Assembly: GCA_000827265.1 (NCBI GenBank)
Contig: KN834770.1
Span: forward strand, 263,974 to 327,973
Direction of reading: 5' to 3'
DNA length: 64,000 nucleotides
Source of the DNA: Collybiopsis luxurians FD-317 M1
Taxonomy: Eukaryota > Basidiomycota > Agaricomycetes > Agaricales > Omphalotaceae
Numbering within the stretch: the stretch's first letter is position 1; each line of letters starts with the position of its first letter. The position numbers were made by a program, and so were the translations under genes. The notes below the pieces were generated by a model. It made no database searches. It was given only the letters and a program-made list of their open reading frames with translations, and had not been told where the DNA came from. Below, one piece after another: positions 24,216-33,971 of the stretch.

Positions 24216-25041
24216 TTACAAGTCGGGGTTAAGGTCGAGATCGAGGTCAAAGAATTGAGTAGGAGCAGAGGCACGCATATCGTGTCTATATGGATTGACG
24301 CCAGGCTCCAGATTCTGAGTAGGAGAGACAGTTGGAGCTAAAGGAAGAATAAGGAAATGGTTATGGTTATTCAGATAACGTGTGGACTTGCCTTTGCCAA
24401 CCGAGTGAGTTTCGCCCAACAGACCAAGGGGTGCCTCCGCATTGAGATGACCACGCCGCATTTTCTCTTCGTTGGGAAAGGGAGGAAAGAAGAGCGGTGG
24501 GGGAGGCTGACCAGGGAGACTGAGATCGGGCATGTTGGGAGGTGCGGATGTAAAGGCGCTCAAACTTTGGGCATACGCCAAAAGTTCAGGATAGGGTATG
24601 GAAGCTAATAAAACAGTATAAGCTGGGGAAAATTGGAGCTTGAATGCAATAGATACCTTTCTTAGCCTGTTCTATACTCTCTAGCCTTTCGTCTGCTTCC
24701 TCAATCATAGCTTCCAGTTCCCTCTTTTCCATCTCCAGCTCGATGCAAATCTGCCTCCAGCGTGTATCTAATTCCAAGATTTCGGCTTTTAGTCGATCTA
24801 TCTTTCGTTGCTTAATCTGATGCTTGTATGAGAGGTTTACGGCGTCCGCGAGAGCCTTGTCGCACTCGATGAATGCTTCTAACCTTGGTGCGGGCGGTTT
24901 GACTTGGGCGGGTGACAATGACAGAAACAATGTCTGGGCTAAATTCTCCATTTGACTGAGTGGCCCCAGCAACATGGACGACATGGAAGCCCCATCCTGA
25001 ATATCGCTGGGATTTGAGGTGACTGTCGGATTCAAAGCCAT
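24216..25041 (-). CDS. MED4: Mediator complex subunit 4
   Basis: Middle-module subunit of Mediator, bridging transcription factors and RNA polymerase II. The N-terminal half is a long helix or coiled coil (QRKIDRLKAEILELDTRWRQ, then ELEMEKRELEAMIEEADERL). One intron follows EQAKK. The diagnostic Med4 hook is SIPYPELLAYAQSLSAFTSA with PPNMPDLSLPGQPPPPLFFP just after the splice. The tail is Pro-rich and ends in an acidic DLDLDLNPDL. The reading frame stays open upstream to a GTG at 25113, but the first in-frame ATG is at 25041 (MALNPTVTSNP), so I used that. The gene is divergent from MMS19, whose ATG is at 25090. Confidence 0.88.
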
Positions 25042-25089
25042 TGAGGGCAACCTTCCGGCAAATTTCGCGGCATTTCTTGATTCTTGACC
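25042..25089. promoter_or_regulatory. 48-bp divergent spacer MED4 / MMS19
   Basis: Only 48 bp separate the two start codons. The untranslated leaders of both genes must extend into the other gene's coding region, unless the transcripts are nearly leaderless. Confidence 0.5.
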
Positions 25090-28000
25090 ATGTCCGCTGA
25101 GAGACTCGTTCACACTTGGTTCGCATCGGAGAGAGACGAAGAAGTTATAGAAACTGTATCAGGCATGCTCTGTCCTCTATCCTTTTCCCTTCTCCAATCA
25201 CAAATGCCACAGAAATTTCCAACGGTACAATCTCTCTCCTCAATGTTGTGAAGGCTCTCGGAGAATATCTGACCTCAGAGGAGGACTCTTTACGAACAAA
25301 GGGTGCTTATTGAACTCGTGGAAAGCAAGAAATCGCGATTAATCTTTCGATCTGTAGGCGTAGAGTTTCTGTCCGCTGTTCTCAGTCGCTGTCCAGCAGA
25401 CAAAATAAATCGTCAGGCAGGTACGATTCACTGGAAATAATGTATAGATCCTATCTCAAAAAAGTCTAGCTAGAGTCTTGACGACGTTTTATTGCAGCAA
25501 ATTGGAAGATTCCGAGACTATCGTTCCTGCATTGAAAGGGCTGGCGTCTCTGACAAAACTTCCGTCTTCCACTTCAGAAGATGTACCTAGCATACTAGAC
25601 GCGTGAGTCAAGTATCCTTACCAGTCTTGCCTCCTCTTGACGCTAATTCAGACAATCACTACCACTCCCAGTATCTTTGAGCACGTCAGGATGAATGGCC
25701 TAGTTCAATCTGTTCGATTCCAAGTGTTTACAATCATTGACACCTTAATAGCCCGCCATCGAGAAGGTACGTACCCTTTTGGAGGCGCAACAGGATCTCG
25801 ACCAACTGAACATGCTAAAGCTATGAAAGCCATGAACAACAACTTTCTCGGCAGGTACATTGCCCTGGTGGAAGGCGAAAAAGATCCCCGCAATCTACTA
25901 GTTGCCTTTGCCATCGCACGAGTTCTTCTCATAGAGTTCAATATAAGTGACTTTGTAGAGGTGTGCAAAGCCTCCCAGTGTCAAGTCAAAATCTCAACTG
26001 TCTCATAGTCTTTATTCAACATCACATTTTGCTACTTTCCAATAACGTTTCGGCCTCCTCCAAATGATCCCTATGGAATAACGACGGATGACCTCCGGCA
26101 AGCTCTGCGTGGATGTTTGAATGCAACGCCTGTCTTTGGTCCTTTGGCCATTCCCGTCTTTCTAGAGAAACTCGCTGCAGGATCGCCCACGACCAAGGTA
26201 GGTCGATGACAGTCCCAAGATCCTCATCGCTAAAAGCTTTCGAAGCGGGACACCCTTGAAACTATGTCGATATGTTTCCCAGTGTACGGCTCCGCGTTGG
26301 CTCGCAGTCAAGCTCGGAAACTATGGAATGCCCTCAAATTAGAGGTAGGCTCTACTGCTATCTGGCTCCTGTATATACTCAAGTTTGAGGCAGATTTTCC
26401 AGCCCACCGATCCTATCACCGAGGAGTTCGCTCTCAGGACCACTCAAGACCTTGTTAAAACCATCTATGCCGAGCAACTGTCAGGCGGGAGCGATGGTGA
26501 TATGGTGGGGCTCGCTCAAGATGCTTGTGAAGAATGTATGACAATTCTCCGAGAGCCTGAAAAAAGCCAGGCAAAACCAGCAATCAAGGTCTTGTGCGCA
26601 TTCATGTCTACGACGCGTTAGTCAGTTTCCCATTTTCTTCGCACCCTTCTCCTGATTGCGCTTCTTGTAGCGTCGGTGGCGCAGTATACAGTAACCCAAA
26701 CTGCTCCGTACCTCGTGAAACTGTACACGAAATCAGATAATATTGCTTCCCGCCCTTCTGTTTTACTTCTACTCTCCGAACTCATAGCTGCTGTTAGGGA
26801 TTCAAGGAAGGATGAAGAATCAGAATCCTTCGAACTACCTTTGAGTCCGTTCAAAGATGAGATTCTGGGCATCGTATCTTCTGCGTTGAGGAACCCAGCG
26901 TCTCGAGATCCTGCGCTCGCGTGTTTGTTGGGAATGGTCTCAACCAAGAGTCTGCTCTCAGATGAGGAGTTGGGATTCATCGTCCATAACGTTGACGAAA
27001 TACTGTCTGAAGATTCGGAAGACGCTGAAGAAGCCAGGTGAATAAAATTCGGTTTCTTGAAAAACACGCTTGACCTGATATTTCAGCGCACCCGCCCTTC
27101 AACTGCTCGTAACAATCTCACTGAAAGCTTCACATCATATCAAAGAACAAACTCTTCCTCTGCTCTTCGGTATGCTACCAGACGATGCTCCCGCTCGGGA
27201 TGCTGCCCTTGCGCGCGCCAGAGCATGGCGAATACTTTCCGCGCTGAACACGCTTTGCAGACAGCCAGAGCTGTTTGAGAGCCTCGTGATACGTCTAAAT
27301 ACGAAATTGGACTTGCTCTGCGTCCCTCTGACTCCACCCTCGCCGCAAGAAGTTGAGCCTCGGGCAGCTTACGCTCATTCAATTTTGACAACATTGCATC
27401 AGACACTCCTAGGCAAGGTAGAGGAAGGGCACGCTGATGTTGCGAAATACATTGAAAGCCTTGTGCCCCGTCTGTTTAATCTCTTTATTTATTCTGGCCT
27501 GGTTTCCGGCAAGATTGCTACGGATTCACGATTGTTGACTGTAGCTGGGAATATCATTGGTGCTGTGGTGCAAAATACGACAGTTCGGTGAGCTGTCCTT
27601 CACTTGCCAATCTCTTACGTCGAGATCGCGGCTCATAGACAAATAGACGGCAAGAAAGCTTTGTGCAAGCACTTTTCGCTGCCTTTATGGACGGACGGTT
27701 CGAAGGTATCGCGGAAGGTTACCACAAGATTCCCTCTTCCAACGTTTTTGCTCCGTTCAATGTGAGTTATTGTCAGTCCGTTCTCCTTCGCTGCTTGCAA
27801 ACTGATTGTTCGAAGGATTCAGCTCCTAGGAAGCAACGGAATCTAGTCATTCTAATGGCTTCTGCAGTTCTACCGCTGCACAAGGAGGTATGTTTCCTTT
27901 CCTCGAAACACTTTCTTTCTGACAGAGCTTTGCAGATCCGGATACCTGTTCCCGACCTAAGCGTGTTTCTCGAAAGTGTGTTGACTTGGACCATGGCTGA

Positions 28001-29230
28001 AACTGATGTTGATTCTCAACGTGAATCGGCCTGGAAAATGATGTCTTCTATCCTTAACAAACGTTCGGCAGGTCAGTCTATTCCTATACCTGCAAAATAA
28101 ATAATTAACCCATCACGCTAGATGCCTCCACGTTCGTCGGGAACATGCTGCAAAACTTTTGGCCTCAGAACATAGCTAATCGCTCCTTACCGTCTGAGAA
28201 GCGTAATCGCGCGATTCAAATCTGGGTCTGGGTGAGTAACCTAAAATTCTACGCATGCTGTAGCCTGGAGAGTAAATGACCTTTATCAGATTTCGAAGGC
28301 GCTGCTTGTCTGCAACCATGCACAAGCTTCTGAATTCACTGAGCTCCTGTTTGACGTCTTCGACGATGCAGATGTCAAATGGAGCGCAGCAAAATATTTT
28401 GGAGATGTTATTCGTACTGATTCGGTTTTAACGAAACAGAATCACGCGTCCATCAAGGTATGTTCTCAGTAACTCTTTCTGCGGCGACTGTTTAGGTTCA
28501 TAGATGCTATATGCCCAACGCTTCGTCGGCCGTATTTTGCCTCGTGTCACCGCCGGTGCGCAGGATCCTAGTGGTATGTCGTCCCGCAGCTAGCTTTCGA
28601 TATTCCTTTCCAAGTAAACCGTCTGCAGAACCAGAAAAGCAAATATCGTACCTGGTCGCGTTGACGTCGTTGATAAGTTCCATCCCCAAGACTTTATATA
28701 TCCACGACATGCCCAAGGCAAGCTAACGACCCTCCCTATGACGTCCGTTTACTTATTTATCATAGCTGGTTCCTCTCCTCGTACGAGGTTTAGATCTTCC
28801 AGATCATAATATACGATATCAGGTCATCAAAACCTTCCTTTCAGTGGCAGAGGAAGATTCAGCCGAAGCCATCTCTGACCACATATCTACTCTCATCGAT
28901 TCCATGCTCAAGAACAGCACGGTCGAAAACATGCCCTTTGTCGTACGTCTGAAAACTCTGTTGACTTGTCTCAGACTCATTGCGTTATATTTACAGAAAG
29001 TTCGCGCTTCCGCTCTGAAGTATTTAGGAGTGTTGCCCAAGATTGTGCGATACGATATTTTGCATCCTCACAGGGCAGCTGTGATTAGACAGCTTGCCGT
29101 GTCGCTCGACGATCTGAAACGAGGCGTTCGTAAAGAAGCCGTTGATGCAAGGACGGCATGGTGAGTAGATACTGTTGTGTCGTCCCTTTGGTCTGATACC
29201 CTTTTCTTTAGGTTCAAATGCAGCGGATAA
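25090..29230 (+). CDS. MMS19: MMS19 cytosolic Fe-S assembly / DNA repair HEAT protein
   Basis: Adaptor of the CIA targeting complex that delivers Fe-S clusters to XPD, polymerases and other DNA metabolism enzymes. Many exons. The conserved N-terminus is SNGTISLLNVVKALGEYLTS followed by EEDSLRTKGVEFLSAVLSRC. To join this to the start MSAERLVHTWFASERDEEVI, intron 1 must run 25163-25212 with a GC donor and AG acceptor (phase 1). A later conserved exon has EGKDPRNLLVAFAIARVLLI-type spacing (here EGEKDPRNLLVAFAIARVLL). HEAT helices fill the rest. The C-terminal anchor is SALKYLGVLPKIVRYDILHP, HRAAVIRQLAVSLDDLKRGV and RKEAVDARTAW|FKCSG, where the last intron splits the W codon. The C-terminal HEAT region is where CIAO1/CIA2 bind in the family. 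Confidence 0.9.
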
Positions 29231-29441
29231 GATTTGATAGTTTTAATTGTGACATTCGTCTATAAGTATACTTGCCGTTGTTAGGTATATCAGGTCGTAC
29301 AGTATGTATAACGAGCAGCAAAATTGATAAAGATCCTTCACGAGAATGAAAAAGAAACTTGAGCCGATAGAAATGAATGAAACCTCCTTGCCTCCCATAT
29401 AACTTTAAAAACTGCAGTAAACAAGAGCTGCCGTTCATCAT

Positions 29442-30839
29442 TTACCCCGAGGCCATGATGGCTTGTGTTTTCGTCCCTGCCTCTGCTAGAGCAAGTTCAA
29501 ATGCCTGTAAATGCTCTTGCACAATCCGCCTCCCGTCCATCCTCTTTTGTCCGGCCGGCGAGGAACGGTGCGCTGGAGAGGCATCTCCATTCGGTGTATC
29601 TACTCCGTCTAAGAACCCTGCCTCCCATCTCTCAATCTTGATCCTACTATGCTCTGCGCTATCCCAATCTGTGCGCCACGTTCCAAGTTTATTCTTCAGA
29701 GCGCGAATTTTGCGTCCGGCCTCGGTGGTCGCTACTCCATTAACTTGAGCTTGTTCAGAAATGGTAGTTAAGGACGAAACTAGGGACCGTGTGAATGAAC
29801 GAAGATGAGCTAGTTGTGGTATAGTGCTCGCTGGCGTGGGTGGTCCTAAGATAGGTGGAGGAGGGGGGAAGGTGTCTTTAACTGGCGTTAATTCCGCGTC
29901 ATAATCCGCGTCCTCGTCTTCTTCGTTTTGGTCTAATCGATGTGGATCCGCGTCCCATTCCTGGGACTGAGGTGGCTCCTCCTCCTCGACGCTATCGAGA
30001 CGGGAGTCTACTAGTGGTGCAGAAGATGATTTTTCGACTTCTAGTAATTCCTCCATCCCAGCAAGCTCCTCCAGCTGGCCCAACACATCCTCACCTCCGA
30101 CTTGACCAGCAATCTTCCGAAACTCCCGCTCGTATTCTAGAAGCTCTCGAACCTGACCTTCTCTATCCCTCGTTGTTTCGTCTAGCCGTCGAATAACATC
30201 GTAAGCGATCTTTTCTAGAGATGGCTGCTGAGAAGCCGAGGAAGCAGCCCCAGGCTCATTATCAAGGCGCCGGAGATGTGCAAGAAACTTGTCTGTTGAC
30301 TCTAGGTCCTGCGCAAGGACTTCCATCGCGTCATGTTCCAGTTTCTTTGGTTTTTTCTGCCTCATTACAGAGGGACTACCAAAGACCGGATCGTACTGGT
30401 GTTCGGAATGGGTAGAGGGGTGCTCTGGGGTATCATGAAAGGATTTTTCGAGGTCATCTTGGTGATTCAGCTCGTCAGCAAATGATAGTGCTTGGTCACT
30501 GCTGATCACTAGCTGGGGATTTTGAGCATTTCGAGGGTTGTGAATGTCCTCATCAATGCCTTCCGCGCCTTCATCGTACTCTATTCCAAATTCTTCGGCC
30601 AACAACCTTGAGCCAGCACTGGGCTCGGGCATAAGAGCTGCTGCAAGCTCATGAGCGAGTGAAAAGCGACTGCTGCTGGTATCCTGATCCATGGACTGAG
30701 CTAGACTAGAAGAAGCTCGTAAAGAGGCCGTAGATCGTCGAGAATTTAGGCTTTGTCGCGATGGTGACCGCCGAGGGCCTGCGGCAGAAGAAGTGGAAAG
30801 GAATTGGGAACTGAAAACGTCTGAATTATCGTGGGCCAT
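29442..30839 (-). CDS. Intronless coiled-coil protein, unknown function
   Basis: 465 aa in one exon, unusual here where most genes carry several introns. The Ser/Arg-rich N-terminus (SRQSLNSRRSTASLRASSSL) is followed by FSLAHELAAALMPEPSAGSR and an acidic region. A helical middle (MEVLAQDLESTDKFLAHLRR; LEKIAYDVIRRLDETTRDRE; VRELLEYEREFRKIAGQVGG) suggests a coiled coil. A proline stretch (TFPPPPPILGPPTPASTIPQ) precedes a conserved-looking C-terminus (LAHLRSFTRSLVSSLTTISE; TEAGRKIRALKNKLGTWRTD; RRIVQEHLQAFELALAEAG). No catalytic motif is seen. Convergent with MMS19 and divergent from the Gfo/Idh gene. Confidence 0.8.
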   Translation of the reverse strand: MAHDNSDVFSSQFLSTSSAAGPRRSPSRQSLNSRRSTASLRASSSLAQSMDQDTSSSRFSLAHELAAALMPEPSAGSRLLAEEFGIEYDEGAEGIDEDIHNPRNAQNPQLVISSDQALSFADELNHQDDLEKSFHDTPEHPSTHSEHQYDPVFGSPSVMRQKKPKKLEHDAMEVLAQDLESTDKFLAHLRRLDNEPGAASSASQQPSLEKIAYDVIRRLDETTRDREGQVRELLEYEREFRKIAGQVGGEDVLGQLEELAGMEELLEVEKSSSAPLVDSRLDSVEEEEPPQSQEWDADPHRLDQNEEDEDADYDAELTPVKDTFPPPPPILGPPTPASTIPQLAHLRSFTRSLVSSLTTISEQAQVNGVATTEAGRKIRALKNKLGTWRTDWDSAEHSRIKIERWEAGFLDGVDTPNGDASPAHRSSPAGQKRMDGRRIVQEHLQAFELALAEAGTKTQAIMASG

Positions 30840-31010
30840 GAAGGAGCAAAAAGAGGATAATGAGTGGATAGAGTGGATAGAGTCTAAGAGTCGCGGGCCG
30901 CCTACGGGCTCGTTGACGCGTCGCCGACATAATATTAGCTGTATTATTATAATATATATATACTCTACTCTTTCCTATTTTCAGTCTACTCAGTAGTCAT
31001 AGTATTCACC
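30840..31010. promoter_or_regulatory. Divergent promoter with AT-rich TATA-like core
   Basis: 171 bp between the coiled-coil gene ATG (minus) and the dehydrogenase ATG (plus). A run of TATTATAATATATATA at about 30944-30962 lies about 50-65 bp before the plus-strand ATG and is the likely TATA element of the dehydrogenase gene. Confidence 0.45.
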
Positions 31011-33632
31011 ATGTCCAGCTTCGTTCGCAGAATTTATCGCGCAAGTATCATCTATTTATAAAAGCCTGCTTTGTTGATCTGATTCTAGGTCCTTTTGCCT
31101 CAAATTGTACCCAAAAGTTTCGATTCTCAACCCATGAAGTTTGGAATACTTGGGGCGGCAAACATTGCCCCCAACGCTCTCATTACTCCCGCCAAGTCTC
31201 ACCCAGAGGTCGTCGTATACGCCGTTGCAGCGAGAGACCTTAAGAAAGCCAAAGACTTTGCCAAAAAGCATGGTATTCCCAAAGTATATGGCGGAAACAC
31301 TAGCTATCAACGTGAGTTTCATTTTCTAGTGTGTTCTATTCAGTGGTAAAGATGGATTCTTTGGCAGAGCTTCTCGATGACCCAGAAGTGGAGGTTGTCT
31401 ACAACCCTGTATGAGGCATCTCTTCGCATTTGAACGGCGCAAACTCATATATATTTGGTTAGCTTCCCAATGGACTTCATTTTGAATGGACCATGAAGGC
31501 TCTCTATGCCGGCAAACATGTTTTGTGTGAAAAACCGTGAGCTAAAAATGACCTACAAAGGTAGAATCAGACTTACAATGCCCAGACTGGCAAATACAGC
31601 TGAAGAGGGAAGGCTAATGTTTGATTTAGCAGAGAAGAAGGGTTTGGTTTTGCTCAAGGCTTTCCATTACCGGTAGGCATAGTTTCTCTTCTATGCATCA
31701 AGTGCACTTCATCAGGAAAAAGTTCCATATGCCCAGGCTAGCAGTGGCTAGTCTCAGAGAGTCCAGGTAAACCTAGGCCACCCAGGCTGCCTGGGCTGCC
31801 CAGGTCAGCTGGAGTGGTCAGGAGACACCCCCCAATTCCTGAGGATCCTGAAGATGCCTGAGGTTTCTATAAAGATCTCTCAGAGTGCCTGAGGCTTCCC
31901 TGATGATCCCTGGGTAGCCCTGGGAAGCCCTGAGGCTTCAAAGAATAAATTTAAAATAATATTATATCTTACTCTATTCTTCTTCCACTCTATCTACTAG
32001 CTCTGTATTAACCCTCTAAGCTATAGTATTGCACTATATTGTATGTAATGATAGTTTCTCACCTACTATTCCATACCTACACTTTATAGCACAGTTTATT
32101 ATATTATTGTATTTAGTATCAGCTTTGTATTAAGCTAACATACTCAAGCACAGTATATCAGTATAGTACAGACCCTATACATATGTATATAGTATATGTA
32201 CAATGGTTTATAATGATAGTAAACATATTCTGACTATGGGAAAATTTTTTTGATTGTAGACAGTTCACGGTGAGCACATCATGTGATTTGTTTTAAAAGC
32301 GAAATTCTGTGAATATTTCCAGCTATATAAATGTTCCTTTTGTGTATTTACACAAGATTAATACTTCACTATGTGTTTGTAATATAATTTTATATTATTT
32401 GTATGATTTATAATATTTCTGCTCCAGGGATCCTCAGGGATTCCCAGGGACCCCCAGAGAGCCCTCAAAGACACTTCAGAGATACTTCAGAAATCTCTCA
32501 GAGAGCTTGAAGGTCTCTAGGATTTTGGCCATAGCCTAGGCTGCCCAGGCTACCCAGGCTACCCAAAGCTCCCAGAGGTGCCTAGGCTAAAACCAAAATC
32601 CTAGAGAGCCCTCAAAGACACTTCAGAAATCTCTCAGGGAGCTTAAAGGTCTTTAGGAATTTGGCCATAGCCTAGGCTACCCAGGCTACCCAAAGCTCCC
32701 AGGGGTGCCTAGGCTAACCTGGGCCAAGGGTAGTTTTCCTGATGTTCCTTCATGGCTGTACACTGTCAGCTTCCATCCTGCTGTCCAACGTGTCAAAGCC
32801 CTTTTGGATAGTGGTGAGCTGGGCAAGATCAAGAGTGTAGATGCAAAAATGGCTATCCCAGCAGGCCCAGTCCGAGATGACAATATCAGGTTCAGGTATG
32901 ACCTAGGAGGAGGTGCATTGATGGATGTAGGATGTAAGTGCAATAACATTGCTGCAGAGTCAACATTGATATGATTCCTTGAAGGCTACCCTATTAACTG
33001 CATTCGTTACTTGACATCTTCCAACCCAACTTCTGTTGTCTCTGCAACCCCTGTACCCCTCAAATCAGCCAATATACAAGAGACCAAGATTGATCGAGCC
33101 ATTAATGCCACCCTTGCTTTTCCCAATGACATTCTGGCTACCCTCGAAGGTGATCTTGCCATGCCATGGAAGTTCTTCCCTCCTAAGCTGTTTAAGCTCT
33201 GGGTTGAGGTTAAATGTGAAGGGGGTGATGTGACATTGATCAACTTTGTCCTACCAACTTTCTGGCACTCAATCAATGTCTCGACCAAAGCTGGGAGTAC
33301 CACTACAACACGCACAGAGAAGGTGTATAAATTTGCTGATGCCCATCTTGAACATGGAGCTGGGGACTCAAAAACCCTGGATTTGGGACAAGACTGGTGG
33401 TTGACATATCGGTATCAGCTTGAGGCATTTGTTGATAAGCTCAAGGGAAGGACTCCACAGACTTGGATCACAAGGGAGGACTCTGTAGCAAATATGGAAA
33501 CCATTGAAATGATCTATGAAAAAGTGTGTGCCACTTTATCTGGTTTGTATGTCATTTAAATTCAAGTTTGTCATTCTTCAGGCTGGAATTGGTTCACGTC
33601 CAAAATCTACTTATGAGCCATTGGCTCTCTGA
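31011..33632 (+). CDS. Gfo/Idh/MocA family NAD(P)-dependent oxidoreductase (dihydrodiol/xylose dehydrogenase type)
   Basis: Resembles fungal homologues of dimeric dihydrodiol dehydrogenase / D-xylose 1-dehydrogenase. The Rossmann fold starts MKFGILGAANIAPNALITPA with the GxxGxA-type turn. Then come VYAVAARDLKKAKDFAKKHG and LPNGLHFEWTMKALYAGKHV. The signature EKP (LCEKPLANTAEEGR) follows, with KAFHYRFHPAVQRVKALLDS. The C-terminal domain includes AKMAIPAGPVRDDNIRFRYD, LGGGALMDVGCYPINCIRYL and ends SRPKSTYEPLAL. Exon 1 (31011-31040) encodes MSSFVRRIYR and ends in a GC donor (GCAAGT), giving VLLPQIVPK next. The intron between HY and R/FHPAV (31674-32769, 1096 nt) contains a 1-kb insertion; all other introns are about 50-70 nt. 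The gene looks intact if that intron is spliced. Confidence 0.85.
31710..32744. mobile_element. Repeat-rich insertion with terminal inverted repeats inside an intron
   Basis: The host intron would be about 61 nt without this block, matching its neighbours. The ends are inverted copies: CATCAGGAAAA at 31710-31720 against TTTTCCTGATG at 32734-32744. Inside them, GCCCAGGCTAGC near 31731 faces GCTAACCTGGGC near 32713. Subterminal GC-rich, CCAGG/CCTGGG/CCTGAGG-rich arms (31730-31945 and 32424-32725) flank an AT-rich core of about 480 bp. There is no ORF, so it would be non-autonomous (MITE-like or foldback). A clear target-site duplication is not evident; a 2-bp TT is possible. The class is inferred. 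Confidence 0.65.
32456..32716. repeat. Two direct copies of a ~115-135 bp repeat in the insertion
   Basis: Copy A (about 32456-32590) and copy B (about 32603-32716) both run from AGAGAGCCCTCAAAGACACT to GTGCCTAGGCTAA. Both contain TTTGGCCATAGCCTAGGCT and CCCAAAGCTCCCAG. Copy A has an extra ACTTCAGAGAT unit and one extra CCCAGGCTA unit. This subrepeat structure is typical of subterminal regions of non-autonomous elements. Confidence 0.8.
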
Positions 33633-33971
33633 AGTCTTTTAATCTTGATTCCATGTTTTGGGACATTTCATGCTTTTTTTTTTTTGTAAAATGGAATTTA
33701 TTTATGTATCTCTTTATTTGACATCTTATTTACACAAGTTCAAGGCAGCACTGAATCACAGGAAGTAAAGTCAGGGCAAGAACCTGCCAAAGTTCAATAT
33801 GAAATCCTAATCCCAGAAGACAAGTATAAGTATACAAAATTCCCAGGTATATATCTATCTTTCCAGTGCAATTTAACTTTGGAGTACAGAATGTTTCGTT
33901 CATGATATATTGTCCCCTCCAGTCCTGTCAACAGACCAATAACTCAACCGTTAGGTCATTGTCCACCACCA
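33633..33971. other. Intergenic, no gene seen
   Basis: 339 bp between convergent genes, AT-rich, with a poly-T run near 33673. Probably the 3' UTRs and polyadenylation regions of the dehydrogenase (plus) and the Ser-rich gene (minus). Confidence 0.6.
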
